Positions 8,772 through 16,427 of a stretch of DNA of 64,000 nt are shown in pieces. This DNA is from Devosia submarina (lineage in GTDB: Bacteria > Pseudomonadota > Alphaproteobacteria > Rhizobiales > Devosiaceae), in the NCBI RefSeq assembly GCF_003056345.1, contig NZ_PYWB01000001.1:186001-250000 (forward strand). Direction: 5' to 3'. Every line of letters starts with the position of its first letter. The stretch's first letter is position 1. A model generated the notes under the pieces. It was given only the letters and a program-made list of their open reading frames with translations. It did no database searches and was not told the origin of the DNA. The position numbers were made by a program, and so were the translations under genes.

Positions 8772-9721
8772 CAGTAGAAATTATAGCTTTCTGCCAAGCT
8801 GTTGGACACATGGTAGTTCCGGGCCATGAATTCGGTCAGAAATTCATGTAGCCCATGGCTAAAAACCGTTTCCATCGAGGTGTTTTCCACCATGGCGCAC
8901 AATTGGCGCACCGCCTCGCACGAGGCTTCTTCCCGGCCATAAAACTGCGCCAGCGCTTCCACGTTCTGCTTCACATGTTGCGCGCAAAAGGCCAGTGAGC
9001 GCGGCATTTCCGGCCGCAAGATCAAAAAATCGGCGATATTCTGCGCCTTGAAGCGGTCGTGGTACACGTGTCGGTACGCGCGATGCGCCGATGCCGCCCG
9101 CAGGATCAGCGTCCATTGCTGGATATCGAGATCCCCGCCCACCAGCGTCACGCGCGGCAGCAGCACATAATATTTCATGTCGAGAATTCGCGCCGTATTG
9201 TCGGCCCGCTCGATGAAATTGCCCGCCTGCAGAAAAGCAAAGCCGGCGTCCCGAAGGATCGTCCCCAGCAGGGCCCCACGGAACTGGTGGCTCAGATGCT
9301 TGACCCATTCCAGGAGCCCCAGCAATTTGGCGCCGCGCACATCACGCGGCTTGATCTGCGAAAACTCAAGCCAGGCACCATTGATCGATTGCCACATGTC
9401 GATGGTGATCGCAGTGCGCACCGAACGCGCATTGGTCCGCGCTGCAAGCAGGCACGAATAAACCGAGGAGGGATTGGTCGGGTCGAACATCATGAAATGG
9501 GCGACATTGTCGACGTCGGCAGGCTTGCCCTTGCTGGCGAAGGCCTCGTCCACCTCCGCCGCCTGCATCATGGAAACCAGATGCTCCGACACGGCTCCCT
9601 CGCGCCGGCTGGTGAGGCTCATGCGATACCCCACCTCCAGCAACCGCGCCATATTCTCCGCCCGCTCCACATAGCGCGACAACCAGAACAGGTTTTGTGC
9701 GGTACGGCCCAGCATGCTCAT
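8771..9721 (-). CDS. Alpha-E domain-containing protein
   Basis: The protein (316 residues from MSMLGRTAQN) is an all-helical alpha-E domain protein. The opening LGRTAQNLFWLSRYVERAENMARLLEV is the hallmark of the family; later segments LLGTILRDAGFAFLQAGNFIERADNTARILDMKYY repeat the ERA-N-ARLL theme. It is encoded beside the transglutaminase-like gene with a one-base junction, and the ATP-grasp gene lies upstream on the same strand, separated by 355 bases of repeats. Alpha-E proteins are known from genome context with circularly permuted ATP-grasp enzymes and transglutaminases and are predicted to help in peptide synthesis or tagging; no reaction is established. The start was set at 9721 because an upstream ATG at 9754 would read into a repeat element. 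Confidence 0.88.
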   Translation of the reverse strand: MSMLGRTAQNLFWLSRYVERAENMARLLEVGYRMSLTSRREGAVSEHLVSMMQAAEVDEAFASKGKPADVDNVAHFMMFDPTNPSSVYSCLLAARTNARSVRTAITIDMWQSINGAWLEFSQIKPRDVRGAKLLGLLEWVKHLSHQFRGALLGTILRDAGFAFLQAGNFIERADNTARILDMKYYVLLPRVTLVGGDLDIQQWTLILRAASAHRAYRHVYHDRFKAQNIADFLILRPEMPRSLAFCAQHVKQNVEALAQFYGREEASCEAVRQLCAMVENTSMETVFSHGLHEFLTEFMARNYHVSNSLAESYNFY

Positions 9722-9746
9722 GAGCGCACCTCGGCGGTGTCCAGGC

Positions 9747-9860
9747 ACCCCCACCTAACCTCCCCCTGTGAGGGGGAGGGACCGCTTAGTGAGTTACCTC
9801 TTATTGCGTCACTTGCACGAAGCCATTCCTCCCCCTCCCAGGGGGAGGTTAGGTGGGGGT
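9747..9860. repeat. Family C REPIN-like doublet, 114 bp with 19-bp terminal inverted repeats
   Basis: The ends ACCCCCACCTAACCTCCCC (9747-9765) and its reverse complement (9842-9860) are perfect inverted repeats. Each half is itself a hairpin of CCTCCCCC and GGGGGAGG. The central 40 bases are unrelated to those of the sister element at 52630-52743, which has the same length and ends. It lies upstream of the alpha-E gene. Confidence 0.85.
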
Positions 9861-9933
9861 CACACCGCTCCCCGGCTCCTGCCACAATGGTAACATCCGG
9901 TTCATCGCATGATCTCACAAGGCTCACCGGCCC

Positions 9934-10050
9934 CACCTCCCCCCTTGCGGGGGAGGCCAGGAGGGGGGTGCGATGCCCAAGCAAACCACCAGTATTCCCG
10001 CAAGCACCGCCCCATTCCTCCCCCTCCCAGGGGGAAGCTAGGTGGGGGTC
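9934..10050. repeat. Second family C inverted doublet
   Basis: A left half at 9934-9974 (CCTCCCCCCTTGCGGGGGAGG hairpin type) faces a right half at 10013-10050 of the AGGGGGAAGCTAGGTGGGGGT type. The halves come from different subtypes, so the pair is less symmetrical than its neighbour. Together with 9747-9860 it fills the gap between the alpha-E and ATP-grasp genes. Confidence 0.75.
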
Positions 10051-10076
10051 TTGCGTCAAAGCAGATACACCCATCA

Positions 10077-11498
10077 TCAATCTTCCAGCACCCAAGTATC
10101 TTTGGTGCCTCCGCCCTGGCTGGAATTGACCACCAACGATCCCTTCTTGAGCGCCACGCGCGTCAGCCCCCCCGGCGTAATCCGCACCTCGTCCCCCACC
10201 AGCACATAGGGCCGCAAATCCACATGCCTGGGTGCAATCCCGGCATTCACAAAGGTTGGACACGTGCTCAGCGCCAAGGTCGGCTGCACGATGTAATTGT
10301 CCGGCCGCGCTTCGATCTTGCGCCGGAACTCCTGGTGTTGCGCCTTGGTCGCCGTAGGCCCCACCATCATCCCATAGCCGCCCGAGCCGTGCACTTCCTT
10401 GACCACTAGGTCTGCGATGTTCTCGAGCACCCAATTGCGCTGCTCATCGTCCGTGCAATTGTAGGTTGGTACGTTCTGTAAGAGCGCCTTTTCCCCGAGG
10501 TAAAACTCGATGATCTCCGGCACATATGTATAAACCGCCTTGTCATCGGCGATGCCCGTACCCGGTGCATTGACCAGCGTCACGTTTCCCGCCCGATAGG
10601 CATTGAACAGCCCTGGCACGCCCAGCATGGAATCGGGCCGGAAGGTCAGCGGATCGAGGTAATCATCATCGATCCGCCGATAAATCACATGCACCCGCTC
10701 CGGCCCTGTGGTCGTGCGCATATAAACCTTGCCGCCATCTACAAATAGGTCCGGCCCCTCGCACAGCGTCGCCCCCATCTGGTCGGCCAGGAACGAGTGC
10801 TCGAAATAGGCTGAATTATAAATGCCCGGCGTCAGCACAACGATATTGGGCGACGAACCCGAACCCTCCGGCGCCACGCTCTCCAGCGTCCGGCGCAGAT
10901 TTTCTGGATAGTTCTCCACCGGCGCGACCTTGGTGCGCTGGAACAGATCCGGCGCCAGCATCATCATCGCCTCGCGGTCCTCCAGCATATAGCTGACCCC
11001 CGAAGGCGTGCGCAGATTGTCTTCCAGCACATAAAAATCATCCGGGCCCACCCGCACGATATCCACCCCGATAATATGGGCATAAACCCCCTTGGCCGGA
11101 TCGAGCCCCATCATCTCGGGCGCAAAGGCCGCATTCTGCAAAATCAGCTTTTCGGGAATCCGCCCCGCCTTGAGGATTTCCTGGCGATGATAGATGTCAT
11201 GCAAAAACGCATTGAGCGCGCGTACGCGCTGGTCGATCCCCTTGCTCAACCGCCGCCATTCCGCCGCCGAAATGATGCGGGGGATCACATCGAACGGAAT
11301 GACCTTTTCCGTTCCTTCTTCCGAGCCATAAACTGCAAAGGTGATGCCCAGCCGGCGAAAAATCGCCTCGGCATCCGACTGCATCAGCGTCAGCGCCTTG
11401 TCGGGCTGTTCCGCCAGCCATTCCGCCAGTGCTCTGTAGGGTTCGCGAACGGAGCCGTCCGCATTGTACATTTCGTCGAACGGCGTTTTATCGGCCAT
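10077..11498 (-). CDS. Circularly permuted type 2 ATP-grasp protein
   Basis: At 473 residues (from MADKTPFDEMYNADGS) this matches the circularly permuted ATP-grasp family paired with alpha-E proteins. Recognisable segments are GITFAVYGSEEGTEKVIPFD, RPDFYVLEDNLRTPSGVSYML (here DDFYVLEDNLRTPSGV), VVLTPGIYNSAYFEHSFLA, VKEVHGSGGYGMMVGP and DLRPYVLVGDEVRITPGGLTRVAL. The last two hold the nucleotide and metal-binding residues. The family is predicted to form amide bonds with ATP, possibly making an unknown peptide or modifying a protein. The natural partners, alpha-E and transglutaminase, follow on the same strand after 355 bases of repeats, an unusually wide gap. An ATG three codons upstream is an alternative start. 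Confidence 0.9.
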   Translation of the reverse strand: MADKTPFDEMYNADGSVREPYRALAEWLAEQPDKALTLMQSDAEAIFRRLGITFAVYGSEEGTEKVIPFDVIPRIISAAEWRRLSKGIDQRVRALNAFLHDIYHRQEILKAGRIPEKLILQNAAFAPEMMGLDPAKGVYAHIIGVDIVRVGPDDFYVLEDNLRTPSGVSYMLEDREAMMMLAPDLFQRTKVAPVENYPENLRRTLESVAPEGSGSSPNIVVLTPGIYNSAYFEHSFLADQMGATLCEGPDLFVDGGKVYMRTTTGPERVHVIYRRIDDDYLDPLTFRPDSMLGVPGLFNAYRAGNVTLVNAPGTGIADDKAVYTYVPEIIEFYLGEKALLQNVPTYNCTDDEQRNWVLENIADLVVKEVHGSGGYGMMVGPTATKAQHQEFRRKIEARPDNYIVQPTLALSTCPTFVNAGIAPRHVDLRPYVLVGDEVRITPGGLTRVALKKGSLVVNSSQGGGTKDTWVLED

Positions 11499-11648
11499 TG
11501 TGCTCACAAGAATATGCGGCGCATCGCATTGTTTTCACATTGCTACACATTTGTGAACGGCCGTCCAGCACACATGATAGACCTGCCAACACTTGTCCCG
11601 CCCGCTCTGTTCCCTATTGTAACCCATCACCACCGATCGAGATTCTTG

Positions 11649-12578
11649 ATGCCCATTGAAATCCTCCAGACCGGCAAGCTCCACGCCTCCTGCGAAGCGG
11701 CGCTCGCCGAGCGCTACACCGTCCACAAGCTGCACGAAGAGGCCGACAAGGACGCCTGGCTGCGTGAAAACGGCGCCCGCATCCGCGCCCATGCCGGCTC
11801 CGGCGTGCAGGCGGATCTGATGGACAAGCTGCCCAATCTCGAAATCATCGCCAGCTTCGGCGTCGGCTACGACAACATCGACACCAAGGCCGCCAAAGAG
11901 CGCAATATCCGCGTCACTAACACGCCAAACGTGCTCAACGATGCCGTCGCCGAGCTCACCATCGGCCTCATGATCGCCCTTGCCCGCCGTATTCCGCAGG
12001 GCGACCAGTTCGTCCGCCAGGGCAAGTGGCCCGCCGGCAATATGGGTCTTTTCACCGAACTAACTGGCAAGACCGTCGGCATTCTGGGCCTTGGCCGCAT
12101 CGGCAAGGAGATTGCCACCCGCGCCCAGGCCATGAAGATGCGCGTCGTCTACACCGGCCGCAAGCGCCAGCCATCCGAGCCACATGTCTTCTATGAAAAC
12201 CTCACCGACATGGCGCGCGATAGTGATTGGCTCGTGGTCATCGCCCCCGGTGGCAAGTCCACCGATGGCATTGTCTCGCGTGAAGTGCTCGAAGCGCTAG
12301 GGCCCAAGGGCATGCTGGTCAATGTCGCCCGCGGCACGCTGATCGACGAGGGCGCCATGCTCGAACTCCTCCAGAACGGCGGCCTTGGCGGCGCGGCGCT
12401 GGACGTCTTTGTCGACGAACCCAAAGTCCCTGAAGCCTTCTTCGGGCTCGAAAACGTTGTCCTCTCCCCCCACCAGGGCAGCGCCACCCACCAGACCCGC
12501 GACGCCATGGGCGCGCTCCTCCTCGCCAATCTCGAAGCCCATTTCGCCGGCGAACCGCTGATCAGCGCCGTGGTCTAG
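11649..12578 (+). CDS. NAD(P)-dependent D-2-hydroxyacid dehydrogenase
   Basis: The 309-residue protein is a D-isomer-specific 2-hydroxyacid dehydrogenase resembling glyoxylate/hydroxypyruvate reductases. The Rossmann motif GILGLGRIGKEIA lies near residue 146. The catalytic set is visible as Arg in LVNVARGTLIDEGA, Glu in LDVFVDEPKVPEAF and His in VLSPHQGSATHQTRDAM. The basic residues after the second strand (YTGRKRQ) favour NADP over NAD. The start ATG gives MPIEILQTGKLH and lies just inside a long open frame that reads back through the divergent ATP-grasp gene; the upstream part is non-homologous. The gene stands alone, with about 140 bases to the ATP-grasp start. Confidence 0.9.
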   Translation: MPIEILQTGKLHASCEAALAERYTVHKLHEEADKDAWLRENGARIRAHAGSGVQADLMDKLPNLEIIASFGVGYDNIDTKAAKERNIRVTNTPNVLNDAVAELTIGLMIALARRIPQGDQFVRQGKWPAGNMGLFTELTGKTVGILGLGRIGKEIATRAQAMKMRVVYTGRKRQPSEPHVFYENLTDMARDSDWLVVIAPGGKSTDGIVSREVLEALGPKGMLVNVARGTLIDEGAMLELLQNGGLGGAALDVFVDEPKVPEAFFGLENVVLSPHQGSATHQTRDAMGALLLANLEAHFAGEPLISAVV

Positions 12579-12750
12579 GGCTCCACACCCAATATTCCAT
12601 GCCCACCATACCGCCCTCGGACCCGATCCGAGGGCCACTCTCCCCACGGCACGCCCCAGGATTGAAACCGGCCCCACACCCAACCCCAATTCCCTTCCGC
12701 CCGCGAACCCGCTAGCTTCCCGCGCAAATCGCACGAGCAGGAGCAGCGGC

Positions 12751-14367
12751 ATGACGGAATGGTGGCGTGGCGGGGTGATCTATCAGGTTTATCCCAGGTC
12801 CTTTCAGGACACCAATGGCGACGGCATCGGCGATCTGCCCGGCATCATCGATCGCCTCGACTATATCCAGAGCCTGGGCGTCGATTGCATCTGGCTCTCG
12901 CCCATCAATCGCTCGCCTCAGGCCGACATGGGCTATGACGTCTCCGACTACCAGGACGTCGACCCGCTCTTCGGCTCGCTCGAGGATTTCGACTCCCTGC
13001 TGGAGCAGGCGCACCGTCGCGGCCTCAAAATCATCATGGACCAGGTGATCAGCCACACATCCGATCACCATCCCTGGTTCCAGGAATCGCGCCTCAACCG
13101 CACCAATAGCAAGGCCGACTGGTATGTCTGGGCCGATCCGCTCCCCGATGGCACCCCGCCCAACAATTGGCCCGCCGTGTTCGGCGGCCGCGCCTGGGAG
13201 TGGAACCCCACGCGCGGGCAATATTATCTCCACAATTTCCTGACCGCGCAGCCCGACCTCAACTTCCACAATCCCGCCGTGCAGCAGGCCGTGCTCGATG
13301 TCCTGCGCTTCTGGCTCGAGCGCGGCATCGACGGCTTCCGCCTCGACACCGTCAACTACTACTTCCACGACAAGCTCTTGCGCTCCAACCCACCGAGCAC
13401 CAAGCCCGAGCATTTGCCCTATGCAGTCAATCCCTATGACATGCAGGAGCACAGATACTCAAAATCCCAGCCCGAAAACCTCGATTTCCTACGCCGCGTC
13501 CGCGCGCTGCTGGACGAATATCCCGGCTCCACTTCGGTCGGCGAAGTGGGCGACAGCCACCGCTCGGTGGAACTCATGGCCGAATACACCTCGGGCGGCG
13601 ACACGCTCCACATGTGCTACGGCTTTGATTTCCTCGGGCCCGAATACGACGCTGGCCATTTCCGCTCGCGCATCGAAAAATTCTTCCGTGTCGGTCCCGA
13701 TGGCTGGCCCTGCTGGAGCTTTTCCAATCACGACGTGATCCGCCATGTGACGCGCTGGGCCTCTTTCTCGGAAGACCCCCAAGCACTCGCCCGCCAGGCC
13801 GCAGCCCTGGTCCTGAGCCTTCGCGGCTCCGTCTGCCTCTACCAGGGCGAGGAACTGGGATTAGGCGAAACCGAGCTCCTGTTCGAAGAACTGACCGACC
13901 CGCGCGGCATCCGCTTCTGGCCCGAAGACAAAGGCCGCGACGGCTGCCGCACTCCGATGCCCTGGGAGGAAGGTCCGGCGCCCAATGGCTTCACCACCGG
14001 CACCCCCTGGCTCCCCGTCAAAGCAGCGCACTCTGCCCTCAACGTCGCCCGGCAAGACGCCGACCCTAATTCCACCTTGTCCTTCTACCGCCAGGTTCTC
14101 CACTGGCGCAAAGACCACCCGGTCCTCGCCACCGGCGACATCACCTTCCTCGAAACCCCCGAGCCCATCCTCGCCTTCCAGCGCACGGATGGCGATGCCA
14201 CCATGCTCTGCCTCTTCAACCTCTCGGCGAGGCCCACGCAAATGACCCTCGACGGCCTGGGCACCAGCACCCCCGACCCCATCTCCACCGGCGCCACCCT
14301 CGCCAACGGAACCCTATCCCTCGCCCCCAACGCCTACGCCTTCATCCCCCTGCCGGCCCCCATCTAA
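12751..14367 (+). CDS. GH13 alpha-glucosidase
   Basis: This 538-residue cytoplasmic enzyme belongs to glycoside hydrolase family 13, in the oligo-1,6-glucosidase/alpha-glucosidase group. The family regions are clear: YQVYPRSFQDTNGDGIGDL, the calcium-type loop DTNGDG, VISHTSDHHPWF, the nucleophile Asp in GIDGFRLDTVNYYF, the acid/base Glu in SVGEVGD and the transition-state Asp in SFSNHDVIRHVTRW. It would release glucose from short alpha-glucosides. Relatives in rhizobia sit beside an alpha-glucoside ABC transporter (aglEFGK), but none is visible here. It follows the dehydrogenase on the same strand after 172 bases with no obvious terminator, so co-transcription is possible. No signal peptide is seen. 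Confidence 0.92.
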   Translation: MTEWWRGGVIYQVYPRSFQDTNGDGIGDLPGIIDRLDYIQSLGVDCIWLSPINRSPQADMGYDVSDYQDVDPLFGSLEDFDSLLEQAHRRGLKIIMDQVISHTSDHHPWFQESRLNRTNSKADWYVWADPLPDGTPPNNWPAVFGGRAWEWNPTRGQYYLHNFLTAQPDLNFHNPAVQQAVLDVLRFWLERGIDGFRLDTVNYYFHDKLLRSNPPSTKPEHLPYAVNPYDMQEHRYSKSQPENLDFLRRVRALLDEYPGSTSVGEVGDSHRSVELMAEYTSGGDTLHMCYGFDFLGPEYDAGHFRSRIEKFFRVGPDGWPCWSFSNHDVIRHVTRWASFSEDPQALARQAAALVLSLRGSVCLYQGEELGLGETELLFEELTDPRGIRFWPEDKGRDGCRTPMPWEEGPAPNGFTTGTPWLPVKAAHSALNVARQDADPNSTLSFYRQVLHWRKDHPVLATGDITFLETPEPILAFQRTDGDATMLCLFNLSARPTQMTLDGLGTSTPDPISTGATLANGTLSLAPNAYAFIPLPAPI

Positions 14368-14387
14368 CCACCAAACCCGCCCCACCC

Positions 14388-14562
14388 CGATGTCACCCCG
14401 GCCTCGAGCCGGGGCCCATCCCGAGATCCCGCGCCAGCCGCAAGGTTTCAAAACAGAGCACAGCGCATGGACCACCCGAACAAGTCGGGTGGTGACGCTC
14501 CCTGATAGCCCTGATGGTTGTTCAATCGTCATTGCCCGGCTCGTCCGGGCAATCCACCATTG
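14388..14562. repeat. Three family B palindromes with different stems
   Basis: The 436-base gap after the glucosidase holds no gene. Copies lie at 14388-14426 (stem CCCCGG/CCGGGG), 14470-14500 (inverted, stem ACCCGA/TCGGGT) and 14527-14562 (stem TTGCCCGG/CCGGGCAA). All share a GTCA or GTCATT flank next to the stem, while the stem sequence differs with compensating changes. Confidence 0.75.
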
Positions 14563-14621
14563 CGGCAATGGAACGCTCGAAATACCCGGGTGCTGTCGGA
14601 GTAAAAGAAAATCGGCCTCCT

Positions 14622-14757
14622 AGTCGACACCCTCCCCCTTGCGGGGCTTGAGAGCGGCCCGAAGGGACAATTTGCTCCAGTGGAGCAAATTAAGCGTACA
14701 AGGCCATGAGAGCTAAGCTCGAATGGCGATCAAGGGTGGGGGTCGATTGGCCCCGAT
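14622..14757. repeat. Family C copy with an 80-bp internal segment
   Basis: The ends AGTCGACACCCTCCCCCTT (14622-14640) and ATCAAGGGTGGGGGTCGATT (14729-14748) are those of the roughly 50-bp copies elsewhere. About 80 extra bases lie between GCGGGG and ATCAAGG. They contain a 23-bp palindrome at 14669-14691 with perfect 11-base arms (AATTTGCTCCA). It is either a long ancestral form or a copy carrying an insertion. Confidence 0.7.
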
Positions 14758-14803
14758 GCGCGGATTAGCCAATCCGTTTCCACCTCCGCCCCATTCGCAG
14801 TTA

Positions 14804-15862
14804 TCACCCCGGAGGCACAGCAGCCTTCGCCTCCCGGCGCCGGATCACCACAACCACCAGCGGAATCGCAAAACTCAGCATCAACAACCGGATGACATGA
14901 TGCGCCGCAATAAACGCGGTGTCATACCCCAGCGCGATCCCCAGCGCCCCCATGCCCTCGAGCGCCCCCGGCGATAGCCCCAGCCACAACTGCCCATAGG
15001 GCATGTCCACGGCCAAGCTCACCAGCCACGCCACCAAGGTCACGATCCCCACGGTCATCCCCGTGGCGATCACCCCACCCTTGGCCGCCATCATGAATTC
15101 GCGCCGCGTGATCCCCGCAAAGCGCGACCCGATCAGCGCCCCCGTGAGCACGAAGGTGATGATCACCAGCGGCCCGGGAATGCTCCCGCTATAAAGCCCG
15201 CCCAGCTTTGCCGCCGTTGCAGCCGCCATCGATCCCAGCACCAGCCCCGCCGGCACCTTGAGCCGGATAAAGACGAGCCCCACCAGAACACACCCCGCCG
15301 CAATCGCAAGCAATTCCCAAACGCTTAGAAACGATGTCGGGGCAGGGGCGGTAAAATGATCGATCGGCAAGAACACCGACCCGATCGGCACCACGATGGT
15401 CAGCATGAAAATCCGGATCACCTGGATAATGGCGATCTGCCGCGAATTGCCCACCCCGGCCGAGGCAATGCTCATGATAAACGAAAGGTGCCCCGGAAAG
15501 GAACTGAGATACGCCGTCCCTGGATCAAGCCGAAACAGCTTGGTCAGCATCCATCCCGTCAGCGCCACGATCACCACGAGCTCCACCGCAAGCCCCAAAA
15601 GGCTGATCGGCCAGCTCCGCAATAGCGTCAGGCTATCGGGCGCCACGCTCGCCCCCATCGACATCCCGATCAGCACAAACCCCACATCCCGCACCCGCGC
15701 CGGCATGGCCACCGGCACCCCAGCCATCGCCGCAATCGTCACCGCCAACGCCCCACCCATCAGCCACCCCGCCGGCAGGCTGAGCGCCGTGGCAAGCACG
15801 CCGCCAACGGCAGCGATCAGGACGGTGAGGAGCGTGGGGAGGAGGCCGGCGGGAGGGGACAT
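14804..15862 (-). CDS. AbrB/PF05145-type membrane protein
   Basis: The 352-residue protein is an integral membrane protein of the AbrB family (once called putative ammonia monooxygenase), built of two duplicated membrane domains. The sequence shows about ten hydrophobic helices. Two related segments, LPAGWLMGGALAVTIAAMAGV near the N-terminus and VPAGLVLGSMAAATAAKLGGL after the middle, reflect the internal duplication. Conserved-looking GMSMGASVAP and SPGALEGMGALGIALGYDTAFIAAHHVIRLLML motifs are present. In spite of the name it is not the AbrB DNA-binding regulator. A transport or sensing role is likely; the ligand is unknown. It stands alone between repeat-filled gaps. Confidence 0.85.
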   Translation of the reverse strand: MSPPAGLLPTLLTVLIAAVGGVLATALSLPAGWLMGGALAVTIAAMAGVPVAMPARVRDVGFVLIGMSMGASVAPDSLTLLRSWPISLLGLAVELVVIVALTGWMLTKLFRLDPGTAYLSSFPGHLSFIMSIASAGVGNSRQIAIIQVIRIFMLTIVVPIGSVFLPIDHFTAPAPTSFLSVWELLAIAAGCVLVGLVFIRLKVPAGLVLGSMAAATAAKLGGLYSGSIPGPLVIITFVLTGALIGSRFAGITRREFMMAAKGGVIATGMTVGIVTLVAWLVSLAVDMPYGQLWLGLSPGALEGMGALGIALGYDTAFIAAHHVIRLLMLSFAIPLVVVVIRRREAKAAVPPG

Positions 15863-15905
15863 AAACTACTTCGGATTGAAATTACTGGTTTGGCGTACAT
15901 CGTGT

Positions 15906-15961
15906 CCCGCGCTCGATCTCACCCTCCCCCTTGCGGGGAGGGCAGGGTGGGGGTTCTCTCC
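15906..15961. repeat. Family C copy, left member of a perfect 56-bp direct repeat
   Basis: This 56-bp unit (from CCCGCGCTCGATCTCACCC to GGGTTCTCTCC) is identical base for base to 16355-16410. It contains the hairpin CCTCCCC/GGGGAGG and encodes the last residues and stop codon of the DUF559 gene on the minus strand. Confidence 0.9.
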
Positions 15962-16287
15962 TCCAACGCTAAAGCCAGGATCAGGTAAACCCCTTCGCCA
16001 TTCCGCATCACCTCGGCATTGGTGAACCGCAAGACCCGGTAGCCGCGCCTCATTAGATAGGCATCCCTCTCCCGGTCCTTTGCCAAACCTTCATCGGTGT
16101 AGTGCGTGTCTCCATCCACCTCCACAACCAGCTTGGCACCGTGGCAGGCAAAATCCACGATATACGGCCCTAGGCTCACCTGCTTGCGAAAATGATGCGC
16201 CTGCCGCCGCAGCGGTTCGATCAACCGCCAGAACCTGATCTCCGCCGACGTCGGGTTTTTCCGCAATTTCTGCGCCAGCGTCGCCAT
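15919..16287 (-). CDS. DUF559 endonuclease-domain protein, bracketed by repeats
   Basis: This 122-residue protein carries a DUF559 domain, a compact Vsr-like fold of the PD-(D/E)XK nuclease group. The helix TSAEIRFWRLIEPLRR, the strand YIVDFACHGAKLVVEVDGDTHY (Asp and Glu-x-Asp as candidate metal ligands) and the end RGYRVLRFTNAEVMRN are typical. The start ATG begins MATLAQKLRKNPT; upstream the frame stays open but only reads through a repeat. The final residues TPTLPSPQGGG and the stop codon lie inside a family C repeat. Identical 56-bp repeats flank the gene at 15906 and 16355, and an inverted copy begins 5 bases upstream of the start. A nicking or repeat-processing role is possible but unproven. 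Confidence 0.85.
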   Translation of the reverse strand: MATLAQKLRKNPTSAEIRFWRLIEPLRRQAHHFRKQVSLGPYIVDFACHGAKLVVEVDGDTHYTDEGLAKDRERDAYLMRRGYRVLRFTNAEVMRNGEGVYLILALALEERTPTLPSPQGGG

Positions 16288-16292
16288 CCCAC

Positions 16293-16402
16293 CCCCCACC
16301 CTGGCCCTCCCCGCAAGGGGGAGGGTGAACTTCGTGCTCGCACGAGGATGTTGCCCCGCGCTCGATCTCACCCTCCCCCTTGCGGGGAGGGCAGGGTGGG
16401 GG
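16293..16402. repeat. REPIN-like family C doublet upstream of the DUF559 gene
   Basis: An inverted half (CCCCCACCCTG at 16293-16303, hairpin to about 16328) faces a direct half ending CAGGGTGGGGG at 16392-16402. The pair spans about 110 bases, like the 114-bp doublets elsewhere. The right half is part of the 56-bp direct repeat 16355-16410 that matches 15906-15961. Confidence 0.85.
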
Positions 16403-16427
16403 TTCTCTCCACCCCCCAAGCCTCAGT

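Noticed and set aside
9747-10050. CRISPR-like array of GC-rich repeats
   Set aside because: There are no regular spacers and the units alternate in orientation; these are palindromic doublets, and no cas gene is present.
9059-10129. 356-residue plus-strand frame over the alpha-E gene and repeats
   Set aside because: It lies antisense to a clear family gene and runs through two palindromic repeat doublets; the translation shows no domain.
16288-16419. N-terminal extension of the DUF559 protein by 44 residues
   Set aside because: The extension is a translation of the upstream repeat; homology starts at MATLAQ.
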